Shown here: positions 1-9,636 of the stretch, piece by piece | How the letters are laid out: each line of letters starts with the position of its first letter | How positions within the stretch are numbered: position 1 is the stretch's first letter | Origin: Brettanomyces bruxellensis | Lineage: Eukaryota; Ascomycota; Pichiomycetes; Pichiales; Pichiaceae | DNA length: 64,000 bases | NCBI RefSeq assembly: GCF_011074885.1 | Contig: NC_054689.1 | Span: 2,418,001 to 2,482,000 of the forward strand | Direction: 5' to 3' | Notes under the pieces: model-generated | What the model was told of the DNA's origin: nothing | What the model saw: the letters and a program-made list of their open reading frames with translations, nothing else | Database searches by the model: none | Translations under genes and position numbers: made by a program

Positions 1-1372
1 ACATTTTTGTCATTGCTGGCTCGTACGTTGATTCAATCTTGCCGTATAATGCATAGTATGCAAGCTGAAATCCCATTTGAACAAAAGCATCTGGAGACAT
101 GCCCATTCTCTTGATCCTATCCTTGGCAAATCTTTTAAATTCCAATGTTGCAAATTCATTCTGATGGATCAAGTCGCTCAACCTTGTTTCTCCAAACCGA
201 AGAGCAAGCGACAAATCAGTGGTTAGCTCCCATTCAAGCTTCCTTGGTGTAAAGTTATATTTGTTTGTGTATTTTGATTTGTTCAGCTCCGGATTTGGCG
301 AGTATGAGGACCAAAGTGAGGGAGAATTATTGTTGATTGTTTTTGCAAATCTTAAGATTGAGTCTGTGTAGATGTCAGAAGCAAATCGCAAAACGGTATG
401 GCCGTCAACACCAGTATGCTCAAAGTTTATGCCGCATTTTGCATCCTTGGTAAGAATTATCTGCAACTTATCGTACCATCTGTTCGTACAAGTTCCAACC
501 TGAACACCGTTTTCTAATTTTGATTCTCCACATAGAAAGTTTTTTGCCATTTTAGTCAAATCATCCCCTGTGGCAATGTTATCCAAGACAATTATGAAAA
601 GAGCATCATCAATAATCTTAAGTATGTTGTTGTTGGTCTTATTTTGTTTCATCTTGAGGCGTAACTTGGCCCAAACACGACGATTCTCAGTAGTAAGAAT
701 ACCAAAACTCGATTTGGCAAGGTCTGAAATTGATGTTTTATCAGAATCCTGCACGATGTGTTTAAAGTTTCTCCTGATGTCCTCTTCGTTCATTAAAAGT
801 TCATCGTCATCTGTCAACACATCAAACCAATAAAACTGAGATCTGCTGAGCACGACAATATGCCTAGACTGCTCGTCAGTCTGTAGCAAGCAACCTGATT
901 GTGTGGGAATTCTTGCAGAACCGAAAAGTTTAGGGTATTGATCCATATCCAAAGCCCTGTTTCCTTTCAACATGTCAGGTGACAATTCCTTTTTCCGTAA
1001 CGCTCGAATAAATCTAAGTGCAGATGCCGTCAAGCTGGCAGCCCTTGAAATTTGAGTGGATTTCAAAGGTGTTGGATCATCCTCAATCATGACAAAAGGA
1101 TTGATATTTAACACCACAGGATTATCATAATTGAGATATGAATCATACCAAAACTGCTCTACATAAGAAGCCTTTGTTTTCGAGTATTCGATCAACTTCT
1201 TCTGAAGAATTGGTCCTGAAGTTTGAAGAAAGTTGTTGCATGCTTCAATTGAATCTTTGTGTTCTGCCTCAGTCTGGAGAGGCTTGAGAACTTCAAGATA
1301 CCTGTTAACAGTCTCTTCCAAATCAGGGATTGGCAACTTCTTGAGTTCTGATTGATGTGTGAATGTCGTCAT
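1..1372 (-). CDS. YAT1: Carnitine O-acetyltransferase, Yat1-like (partial, C-terminus outside window)
   Basis: Transfers acetyl groups between CoA and carnitine, so that acetyl units can move to mitochondria during growth on ethanol or acetate. The first 457 residues are visible; the C-terminal part runs off the left edge. The choline/carnitine acyltransferase fold is clear. The stretch YVEQFWYDSYL lies near residue 70, and the catalytic histidine is His319 in FEHTGVDGHTVLRF. The substrate-site stretch YALYGKIESTYEPAMTK lies just before the cut. The N-terminus has no mitochondrial presequence and aligns from its first residues with Yat1 (PIPDLEETVNRYL), not with Yat2 or Cat2, as I recall those families. 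The start is the ATG at 1372-1370; no earlier in-frame ATG is needed. The last full residues before the edge are still well inside the catalytic domain. Confidence 0.9.
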   Translation of the reverse strand, partial: MTTFTHQSELKKLPIPDLEETVNRYLEVLKPLQTEAEHKDSIEACNNFLQTSGPILQKKLIEYSKTKASYVEQFWYDSYLNYDNPVVLNINPFVMIEDDPTPLKSTQISRAASLTASALRFIRALRKKELSPDMLKGNRALDMDQYPKLFGSARIPTQSGCLLQTDEQSRHIVVLSRSQFYWFDVLTDDDELLMNEEDIRRNFKHIVQDSDKTSISDLAKSSFGILTTENRRVWAKLRLKMKQNKTNNNILKIIDDALFIIVLDNIATGDDLTKMAKNFLCGESKLENGVQVGTCTNRWYDKLQIILTKDAKCGINFEHTGVDGHTVLRFASDIYTDSILRFAKTINNNSPSLWSSYSPNPELNKSKYTNKYNFTPRKLEWELTTDLSLALRFGETRLSDLIHQNEFATLEFKRFAKDRIKRMGMSPDAFVQMGFQLAYYALYGKIESTYEPAMTKM

Positions 1373-2255
1373 TGTACATATAGTTATACGTGGAAGGTTA
1401 AGAAGGTTTGAAAGTGTTTAAGAAAGGTCATTTTTTCCTACTAGATATTAATTATGTATAGATTATGTTTGATTTAAATACTGGAGGGAAGCGCTGGAAA
1501 AGCGCATTAGAAGCCGGTAATAAGGAAAGGAATACAAATATAAGAAATAAAAAAGTTTTTAATGGTCACACCAAATAAGTATTTGCGGCTAAAATGTATG
1601 GGCCTAGCGGTATTCCTTCTTTTGATGAATAGATCCCTAAATTTCAAGATTTGGAAAGCAGTAATAGAAAAAAGCAAATATCCAGTAGATAGCAAGAAAG
1701 CCTGGAAGCCTACTCTTGACCTTGGAAGTAAATAATATTTACTACAAATATTAGTCTATGCTCACTTCAGGAATATTTTTTTTGAGGATTTGTATTGTTT
1801 GAAGATGGTCATCGGTAATATGACGGTTGATCGGAGACCAAAGAAAAGTCAAGATAGGCGATGAATAATAAGCGATGCAAAAAAATGCGGGGAAGCAAAA
1901 TCAAAGTAAAAAAAAAGGAGAGTAACAGAAAAAAAATTGCTGGAATTAAAAGCGGAGTCCAGTTAGCGATATACAAGCAAAAAGAAATGCCGACAAATTA
2001 TCGAAACTCCGTCAATTGCAAGCTCTGTCTTTCCTACCTTTTTTTTTACCGTTTTCTTTTTTAAGATTACAGAGATCATTCTGCGTAAAGTCGTTTAAAT
2101 TTATAATACACTTAAATATTACAACATGTTTGGTGAAGTGTTCTAAAAGTTTATCCTGTGCGTTCTGCGTTGTTATTATAACTTACTCTCCTTCATTCCT
2201 CTATGTTTCGACTTCGTTGTCAATTGTGCTTATCTCTTTTCTATCTCACCTTACT
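1373..2255. other. Intergenic: YAT1 promoter and 3' flank of the next gene
   Basis: AT-rich spacer holding the YAT1 upstream region (minus strand) and the terminator side of the gene at 2256-3263. It has several A/T homopolymers and an ATTTAAAT-type TATA-like stretch near 1474. No coding potential beyond short chance frames and no RNA gene were seen. Confidence 0.5.
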
Positions 2256-3263
2256 CTATTCGTCCAATCTTTGAAGAACATCACTTGCTATAAAATCTGC
2301 AACTAGATCCTCTTGATTTGGTCGTTTTCCCGTGTTTGATGCAGAATCATCGTCATCCAGTTTCAGAGTTTGTGAGTCATCCTTCTCAACGAGTATTCCA
2401 TCTTTTAAATTATATCCTTCAGGATGGATGCCAACCCCCAATCCTTCAAAAGTAGGAATATCATCTGCGACCTTGTTATAATCTTGTTCGATCGGCTCAA
2501 AGTTTTGTCTCTCTTTCCCTTCTTTAAGGCACAGTTGATTCATTCTCAGAAAATATTGTTCGGAAATGTCCATTGTTCGTTGAGAGTGTAATCTGTTATT
2601 ATTTTGGTTGTTGTCGTGATATGGAGAAATATGATTATTTCTTTGATAGTGACTGTCCAAATAGTCATTGTTTACATCCAATCTCCTGTCCTCATTTGTT
2701 TTGGCCAGTTCTTGCATTTGTGCCATGCTGCGGAAAGACTCCACACTCTTTTTTCTATAAGATTCCCGCACTCTTTCAAAGCCCCCCAATTCTATTGTAT
2801 TGCCTCTCTTGCGTGCATGATTAGAGCTTTTAGATGAACTTCCTCGCCTATGGTATATGTGATTTTGATTTCTGTCACTGCAACTTTCAAATGACTTCCA
2901 CCCCCTATTCATATTTGGACTCAAGCCTCGAAATGCTGCCGCTTGGTATTTTGTACTATCTGATTTCGAACTTCTGTGTCCAAAACTTTGAAGCCTGTGT
3001 TTGAAATTTGAACCCTTCTTAGAATTATCGTTCGGTGTGCATTCTAACTGTTTGCTTTGTTCCCTATATTGTTCCATCAATATGTTTATTTTATCTCCAG
3101 CGCAAAAGGAGTTTGACGAGTAGCTGCTCGTTGTATCCAATGTTAACTCGTCCTCGTTATCAACCGAAAAGCTGTTCTCGAATGTCAATGCTCTCCTTCT
3201 GAAGAATTCCTCTTCGAAATCCATGAAATGATCTTCTGCCTCCTCAGAATCTTTTAAGTTCAT
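2256..3263 (-). CDS. Unrecognised low-complexity, probably disordered protein (335 aa)
   Basis: I do not recognise this protein. It starts at a clear ATG (3263-3261). The first 25 residues are acidic and aromatic (EEAEDHFMDFEEEFF). The middle (about 85-165) is basic and rich in Ser, Asn and Arg, with many possible phosphosites such as RRGSSS and RKRGNT. The C-terminus is acidic and ends in DLVADFIASDVLQRLDE, which could form an amphipathic helix and a docking peptide. There are no membrane segments, cysteine clusters or known catalytic motifs. The uninterrupted frame and biased composition make it a believable fungal regulatory or scaffold protein, but no function should be assigned. Confidence 0.6.
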   Translation of the reverse strand: MNLKDSEEAEDHFMDFEEEFFRRRALTFENSFSVDNEDELTLDTTSSYSSNSFCAGDKINILMEQYREQSKQLECTPNDNSKKGSNFKHRLQSFGHRSSKSDSTKYQAAAFRGLSPNMNRGWKSFESCSDRNQNHIYHRRGSSSKSSNHARKRGNTIELGGFERVRESYRKKSVESFRSMAQMQELAKTNEDRRLDVNNDYLDSHYQRNNHISPYHDNNQNNNRLHSQRTMDISEQYFLRMNQLCLKEGKERQNFEPIEQDYNKVADDIPTFEGLGVGIHPEGYNLKDGILVEKDDSQTLKLDDDDSASNTGKRPNQEDLVADFIASDVLQRLDE

Positions 3264-4721
3264 CTTGCAAGCTTATGTTCGTTGGCTATCTTTCAGTGGA
3301 TGTTTTATCCTTTGTTGTTTTTGTTGTTCTCCAAAAGACAACTTGGAAAGCAATGTAATTGACACCCCTTCCGGATATTTAAGCAGATGAGCACTTTTTG
3401 AAATAGATTTTGGATGATGAGTACTTTACAGTTATAACATATACCTTATTAATTGCGTAGTCAATAGGACAAACAAACAAGATGATACAAGAAAGTCTGG
3501 AAAAAAACAGAGAAGATACGGACTTATAAAAAAGCGGCTCCCTATAAATAATTAATTAGAAGTAATGCGATATTAATAAACAATAAATGAAAAAGAGGTA
3601 TTTTCTTTGAAATGAATATTTCACTATGGTAAACAATCTCCTGTTCTAGCATCGGATGCATATGAATGCCTCCTTTGTGGAGCATTTGCAGATCTCTGCC
3701 TTTACTTTTCTTGTTTTTTTGTTTTCTTACTGCCGCGTGCCAACCTTTTTTTTTCTTATCCATTGTTATAAGCTATTGTTAACTTGTACTCGAAGGAGTA
3801 CTGTAGAAAGCTCGTTATTCTATTTTTTTTTGTTCTTTTTTCTAAGCGTGGCTGTCGGGTACATGCAGTTGTATGAATTATTAATGGCTTAACCGATTTT
3901 GAATTATTTAACTTATATTTGTTCCCTCTTGTTTAAGGGGCCTATGCCAAGAGTTAAGTCCATATGAATTCATTATGGCTATTTCAACTTTCAGGTATGT
4001 TTATTTTAACCATGTAAGGCGGCATTTTTTATCATTCATCCTGTCTACCAGCGTGTTTACCTGAATTCAGCTTGTTGGTTGTTTACTTTCTCGTAATTTT
4101 TCCACTCGTACGGCTTAAAGCCAGCACCATTTTCCAACATTTCTCATTTCAGACATTCTGAAAGGGAATGAAACAATGTTTTTAATTTTATCTCTACTTT
4201 GATTGTAGAGCTCCTTTAATCTCCTGACCTGCTGGATCCATTGTGAAAAGTAATGAACATTTCCAAAGGTTCATGTCGATCGACCTGAAAAATGCGACGG
4301 TAACACAGCATTCACGGTAGTCCTTTCTTGTTTATGCATATCAAATTGCCCACTTGTTGCACACTTTCCCCTTTAATTTTTGCCTATCTTCAAGGTTTGA
4401 ATGCTCGTGTTTGCTGTTCGCGTATCTGAGATGGCATTTTCGCCATCGATTGCTTTCCTCATCCCTTTCCATAGATTGGAATCTCAGCGTCAAATTAAAG
4501 GGGTCACTGGGAAAAAGTAAATAAATTAAAAAAAAAAAAAAAAAAGCGCGAACACATTAATAGAATAATATTCAAACAAACACTCGCCCCGTTCGTTTTG
4601 TTTACAGTTTACAAGCTTTATGTGCATTGTTCCGACAGGTACAGAAAGAAGTTCCTTCTGACTGATTATTGAGAATTCCATCGTTTGTTCCTAAGGCACA
4701 TTTACTGGTTGGCGCTTAGTA
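3264..4721. other. Long intergenic region upstream of INP1
   Basis: A 1.46 kb divergent spacer between the unrecognised minus-strand gene and INP1. It is AT-rich with an A18 tract (4528-4545) about 180 bp before INP1, a typical nucleosome-poor promoter element in yeasts. An ATG followed by 17 bases and GTATGT near 3974-3998 resembles a first exon, but no branch point or acceptor follows, so no gene is called. Confidence 0.45.
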
Positions 4722-6077
4722 ATGGCCAGACAAATTCACAAGGAAACTAGGGTGGTATCTGAGCCGGTCTCATTTCCCAGTATTCCAAAATTGCATAGCG
4801 TAAGCCGAAATGCAAACGCAAGAAGATGCGTTTCCTCAGATGAGTTTATATCACAGTTTAGCAGAGGTAATATTAGTGACGAAAATAGTTGCAATGAGAT
4901 GTGGCATTCTACAACTTCTAGCAAGCGTAGAAGTCGAATACGACGATTTTTCACGAAGCTGAGTGCGAACGGAGAGGGGAAATCTTCCCGAACTAAAGAA
5001 AAAGAGAGAGTTGTTCTTTTCAGCTGTAAGAAAGCGAGAATTACAGCATACAATATTGATGGGTGTAATTCGCATATTAAAAGCACGCAAGGCTCGTTGC
5101 TTGCCCAGGGAGAATTTCAGATATACGAATTGGGAGCCAATCGGACAACATACTTCATTTGTGGGCAAGTTGTCCATCCAGTAATGAAGTGCCTGAAAAT
5201 CTTTAGAGCTGGACCAAAGACTTTTGTGCTGCCGTTATATAATCCGGAAAGATACTGGAAAATTGACTTAGAAACTGCTAACTCTAACGAATTGGCTATT
5301 CTTGAATGTGTTCTTAGATGTGTTTGTGAGTACAAGGATTTATCCGTTAGTGGCTTTGATGATGCTAGTGATGGTCCGAAAGATTATGACTCCAGTTTGG
5401 ACTCCGATAATGCAACGGTCGTTTTAAATAAGCTTGATCTTGATAGTGATAAATCTTTGGGCAATAGTGAGGTTCAGAACTCTGTGGAGTCTGATTTGGT
5501 TGCTTCTGAAGGTGACTACCTGTCTACGATGAACGAGAATGAAAGTATTACAAGAGACACTTCTGCCTCTATAATTGTCTCATCATCACCTATTAATGCA
5601 AAAAAGCACGTTGTCTTTCAGCCAATTCCATTAAGGCCCAGCTCGGGGGCATCTATGGACTCCGTTCTCTCTAAATTCGAAAGAATTGATATATGCGCTC
5701 CAAATAGTCATACTTACCACGATGATCAAGTTTTCCATGACCTAAGAAAGGTTTCCCATGATGATTTAAGAACAGTGGATTCACCAGAGACATGTTCGTG
5801 GATGGATCCGCAAAATTGCAAGTCTGAGGGCAGAAATATCAATAAGCGGTATTCGTTGACCTTCAAGAGCATAAGGCCAAAATCTGTGTCGATAACGTTG
5901 CCGTTAACAATCGGGGAGTTGGAGAAGTCCAAAGGCTCTTCCAATTGTAGGAAGCTAGTAGGAGCGGACATAGTGAAAAATTCGCTCATTGTCGGCAAGT
6001 TGAAAGAGGAAAGCCAAAGAAATGAGCAAGATCATAAAGGAAAAATCAACAGCTGGAGCAGGTTCTTCGGCTGGTAG
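4722..6077 (+). CDS. INP1: Inp1-like peroxisome inheritance/tethering protein
   Basis: Inp1 anchors peroxisomes at the mother-cell cortex and binds Pex3. The protein has 451 residues, close to the roughly 420 of the S. cerevisiae protein. The conserved PH-like Inp1 region spans about residues 90-200. It contains LFSCKKARITAY, then QGEFQIYELG, and the family hallmark FVLPLYNPERYWKIDL at 168-183. The N-terminus is basic (KRRSRIRRFFTKL near residues 68-80), suited to phosphoinositide or membrane contact. The C-terminal half is Ser/Asp-rich and probably disordered, with a short hydrophobic-aromatic end (WSRFFGW). The start ATG at 4722 is the first in the frame. Identification rests on remembered family motifs, not a search. 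Confidence 0.78.
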   Translation: MARQIHKETRVVSEPVSFPSIPKLHSVSRNANARRCVSSDEFISQFSRGNISDENSCNEMWHSTTSSKRRSRIRRFFTKLSANGEGKSSRTKEKERVVLFSCKKARITAYNIDGCNSHIKSTQGSLLAQGEFQIYELGANRTTYFICGQVVHPVMKCLKIFRAGPKTFVLPLYNPERYWKIDLETANSNELAILECVLRCVCEYKDLSVSGFDDASDGPKDYDSSLDSDNATVVLNKLDLDSDKSLGNSEVQNSVESDLVASEGDYLSTMNENESITRDTSASIIVSSSPINAKKHVVFQPIPLRPSSGASMDSVLSKFERIDICAPNSHTYHDDQVFHDLRKVSHDDLRTVDSPETCSWMDPQNCKSEGRNINKRYSLTFKSIRPKSVSITLPLTIGELEKSKGSSNCRKLVGADIVKNSLIVGKLKEESQRNEQDHKGKINSWSRFFGW

Positions 6078-6324
6078 AGTAGGTGAATATATAAAATGTG
6101 TATCATATGCAGGTAGTTGTCTTGCTCTTATATAAAGGCATTTATAAAATTACTCAGAGTTTTGCTGTCCGGATTTACTTACTTATAGACTCACTTATCT
6201 ACCGAGGGAAAAAAATAAATAAAAAGAAATAAAATATAAATACATGAAGTAAAACCACACCCCCGTACTTTATTTCCCTTTACCAAGTTACCCAAATCTT
6301 TTATTCAATCTTGATTGCCCAAAA

Positions 6325-6894
6325 ATGTCTTACAGTAAACAAAACGTATCGTCTTTGAGTAGCACCCCAGCAATTTCTAGTGTTACGCCGATGACTGGTA
6401 CAGTTCAAAGTCTGGTAACTGGTGATAGTTCGGCTCAGGAACAAAGAGATGCCGAAATCAGCCATGAAGCTGATGTCATTAGGGAGCTACAAGATGTAGA
6501 ATTGTTACCGATACTATTAGACTTGGTTGAAAGCTTGAGAATGGGAAAGTTGGCACCCAAGGACTTTGATAATGCAGTAAGTTGATTATGCTCAAATATC
6601 CTTCGGGCAATATTTTGTGAGTATACTAACACAGAGACGAATTTTAAACAGGCCGGACGTATTAGGGTGCTGCTTGCAAGAGGAAAAGCTTTAGTAAATC
6701 AAATAAGTGGGCTTAGTGAATCTCCAGAGGCGGGGATCGAGAAGGTTGGCGAGCTAGAGGACCGAATGGAAAGAAAAAGAGCCATTTTGGAAGAATTTCA
6801 TAAGGAAGTTAACAAGAATTTTGGAAACAGCAAACAAACTAAAGCGGATGAACATGCAACAGTTGATTATGAAGGCAAGATGGATGTAAATTGA
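6325..6894 (+). CDS. MED9: Mediator subunit Med9 (Cse2), two exons
   Basis: A middle-module subunit of the Mediator complex, which links activators to RNA polymerase II. Coding parts are 6325-6576 and 6652-6894, giving 164 residues. Exon 1 ends in LAPKDFDNA and exon 2 continues AGRIRVLLARGKALVNQI. Joined, they give the Med9 core: a helix with ELLPILLDLVESLRMGKL, then a long amphipathic coiled helix ending near ERKRAILEEFHKEV. Read without splicing, exon 1 would stop one codon into the intron. The N-terminal 45 residues are Ser/Thr-rich and variable. The fused helices match the C-terminal Med9 domain as I know it. Confidence 0.85.
6577..6651 (+). other. MED9: Spliceosomal intron of MED9 (75 nt, phase 0)
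   Basis: Donor GTAAGT at 6577-6582, exact yeast branch point TACTAAC at 6624-6630, acceptor ACAG ending at 6651. Another AG at 6633-6634 lies only a few bases after the branch point, which is too close. Splicing at 6651 restores the Med9 reading frame exactly. Confidence 0.9.
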
Positions 6895-7681
6895 TTGTGA
6901 ATGATGGGAACATACAATTTTATACTTTACTAAACGAATATTAATCGCACAATGCTATAACATTTTCATTGGTTTGCTTCGACTTTATTGTAGCGAAACT
7001 GAATCTTAGAAAAAGAAAGCTATTGCTAATTTGTAACGAAATGATAAATTTATGGACTTAGCTCTACTGGATATTTGTATATATGTAAACACCGTAGAGT
7101 GTGGCAATAGAGTTTGTGCGGGGTGGGCCCAGGTAGCGCCGGGGATAATTCTAATTGGCTTCTCCACGAAATATTTAAATGCCTACGTAATTCGAAACGA
7201 GGAAGGGAGAGGGTACTAAGAAAAAACTGGTAAAGGAAAATTTTGTGGATTGCATGAAAAAAAATTAACATGTATCCGGTAAAGCTAATGAAAAAAAGAC
7301 AGTCAGAAGCATCCGAGAAAAAAAAAACTGAGCGAATAATAAATAATTTCTTAGTGAATTTCAATCCATATCATATTTCTTCACCAGTCATTGCTAGTGC
7401 AAGTTCATTCTTCCAGTGTTATTGAATTTGTGTTTGTAACCAGCCCAGAATCTGAAGCATTCATACGTTTTAGTCACATTTTTGTGGAGTATATTATTGA
7501 GAAATTGACAGTGAGACGTGTATAGTCATCCGAATCGCAACTAAACCCAACATTGTTAACTGTTCCCATCAAGTTAACAGAATAGAAAAATCAGGTTGGC
7601 CGCAGATCAGAAGAATCACACAATATTTGCATTGAAATAGAAAATATTTGCACGTTGCATATAAATAAAGTATAAAGAAAT
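6895..7681. promoter_or_regulatory. MED9-TOM40 intergenic region / TOM40 promoter
   Basis: AT-rich, with one conspicuous GC-rich patch at about 7115-7146 (GCGGGGTGGGCCCAGG and AGCGCCGGGG) that could hold zinc-finger factor sites. ATAAATAAAG just before 7682 is an A-rich leader typical of highly expressed yeast genes. No other gene seen. Confidence 0.4.
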
Positions 7682-8878
7682 ATGTCTGAAGCTTCATCTT
7701 CCACACAATCGTCTTCAGGCTTCAATCTAGGCCAGCTTAGTAAAGCGTTGTCTCCAATCAAATCCTTAGTTTCTCAGGGAGAGTTGAACAAGGAGAATGA
7801 TGCTGATCATGGTGGATTCTGGTCGTCAAACCCGATTTTCCAGTTTGTCAATAATGTTGCTACCACTATTTCATCCCACAGGCAGTCTTTGGACTTGATT
7901 AATCCAGGCACGATGGAAAATTTGAACAAGGAGGTTGAGAAGGATGTCTTTTTGACCCAATACGAGTTCTCTGGTCTCAGGGCTGATCTCAGCAAGACTT
8001 TCGCCATGAAACCTTTGTTCCAGGTGAGTCACAGCTTTTCCACTGGTGGAAAATCACCAGCTTACGCCTTTGCCGGCATGTTTGCCAGCGATGATTCTTT
8101 TATTCAAGGTACAATCGACAACGAGCTTTCGCTTACCGGTAGACTGAACTACGCATGGAATAAAAGTAACATTTCCAAGGTCACACTTCAGTTGGCAGCA
8201 GGACAACCTCCAATGTGTCAAATTGAACAGGACTACCAGGCAAATGACTTCTCTTTGAATTTCAAGACGTTAAACCCAGACTTCTCTGGTGCCTCTTTCA
8301 ACGGTGTCATGGTTGGTTCTATTTTGCAGTCCATCACTCCAAAGTTTGCCTTAGGTATGGAGACTGCTTATTCGGCAATGCAGCCTGGTATGCCTGGCGA
8401 TGCTGGAATCTCATTGGTTGGTAGATACAATAACAAAAACTGGATTGCATCTGCTCAGTTGCAGGCTCAGGGTGCTTTGACTGCAGCCTTTTGGAAAAAA
8501 GTCTCAGATCATGTCGAAGCTGGTATTGAAACCACTCTTCAAGCCTCTTATCAGCCTGTTATGAGCTCTATGATGACACCAACCATGCAAGCTGTCCTTG
8601 ATGCTGACACCACTATTGGTGCCAAGTATGAGTTCAGACAATCCATCTACAGAGGTCAATTAACCTCTAACGGTGTTGCTTCATTCATGCTCGAGCACAG
8701 AATTCTTCCAACTTTGGGTTTGACTTTCACTGCATCCATCGATCAGCTCAAAAACACCTCAAAGATGGGTCTGGGACTTCAAATCGAAACTGCCGGCTCT
8801 GAGGATGTTATGATGATGCAAAATGGCCTGGTTGATGCTGATGGAAATCCTGTTCCCGGTGCTCCACAAATGGCATAA
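7682..8878 (+). CDS. TOM40: Tom40, mitochondrial outer-membrane import channel
   Basis: Tom40 is the beta-barrel pore of the TOM complex, through which nearly all nuclear-encoded mitochondrial proteins pass. The 398-residue length is close to the 387 of S. cerevisiae. A Ser-rich N-terminal segment (1-45) precedes NPIFQFVNNVATTISSHRQSLDLINPGT, the inner helix region before the barrel. From about residue 90 onward, alternating short beta strands follow (FSTGGKSPAYAFAGMF, TGRLNYAWNK, QLAAGQPPMCQIEQDY, FALGMETAYS, KMGLGLQIET). The C-terminus is short and Met/Pro-rich. The codons are those of an abundantly expressed gene. The start is the first ATG in frame. Confidence 0.95.
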   Translation: MSEASSSTQSSSGFNLGQLSKALSPIKSLVSQGELNKENDADHGGFWSSNPIFQFVNNVATTISSHRQSLDLINPGTMENLNKEVEKDVFLTQYEFSGLRADLSKTFAMKPLFQVSHSFSTGGKSPAYAFAGMFASDDSFIQGTIDNELSLTGRLNYAWNKSNISKVTLQLAAGQPPMCQIEQDYQANDFSLNFKTLNPDFSGASFNGVMVGSILQSITPKFALGMETAYSAMQPGMPGDAGISLVGRYNNKNWIASAQLQAQGALTAAFWKKVSDHVEAGIETTLQASYQPVMSSMMTPTMQAVLDADTTIGAKYEFRQSIYRGQLTSNGVASFMLEHRILPTLGLTFTASIDQLKNTSKMGLGLQIETAGSEDVMMMQNGLVDADGNPVPGAPQMA

Positions 8879-9636
8879 ATCCAAGAACCTTTCTTGGTTG
8901 TTAATTAACGAGATGCTCTAACATTTTCAGGTACATCTTTTTTTTTTCAATTTAAAGTGTGTCTTGAATGTTTGCTGCTTTCTTTTTTTGTTCTGACGGT
9001 GATAATCACGTATTAAATAGGGTGAAGGATTTTAGCACAAGGTGTTCCTTTTTATCTGCTTTTTCTCGGAGAGAATTGTCATATATTGGCATATACGGTA
9101 TGTTTCATTCTTACGCTCGGATTTCCGTTTTCTAGATTTGTCTCTTCAATGTGACATCGTACCATTGTGAGTGCTGCCGATTGTCCTATATCATTCTTTC
9201 AATCTGTCAATATCCTGATATTCCTTTTCTAAATTTTTTTTTCCCCCTCTCAGTTTGCTTTGTACTCATCTTTTTGCTCTATTTTTTATATCCATGTACA
9301 TATATGTATTCTTATACCGTTTCTGGATCATATAAATGCAAGATATTAGTTTTGGTAGACAGAAAGACAGCGCTGTATGGTTAGGTGTATGGATGTTGTA
9401 ATGTTTTTGCAATTTTAAAATCGCGCGCTCTTGGTATCCAAAAAATTAGGAAATAATAGGAAAAAGGTCATGACGATAAAGAAATAAATAAGATTATGCG
9501 CTATGAAGGGGTGAGCCAACGTGAAACATCTGTTGTATTATAAGGAGAGTTTATTGTGACTTCAATTGTTCAGAAAGTGGGGTGCTTTATTCTTTATTTT
9601 TCCCTAGAATTTGCCTTTTTCTGCAAACCAGAGTAA
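8879..9636. other. TOM40-TAF8 intergenic region
   Basis: AT-rich terminator and promoter spacer with a long pyrimidine stretch. At about 9421-9430 there is a TCGCGCGCTC core, a CGCG-type element (in yeasts such cores can bind RSC or MBF factors; inference only). No gene was seen; the 77-codon frame at 9151-9384 looks random. Confidence 0.4.

Noticed and set aside
3974..4100. Possible first exon ATGGCTATTTCAACTTTCAG with GTATGT donor
   Set aside because: No TACTAAC branch point or convincing second exon follows before INP1.
4736..5177. Minus-strand frames opposite INP1
   Set aside because: Shadows of a conserved plus-strand gene.
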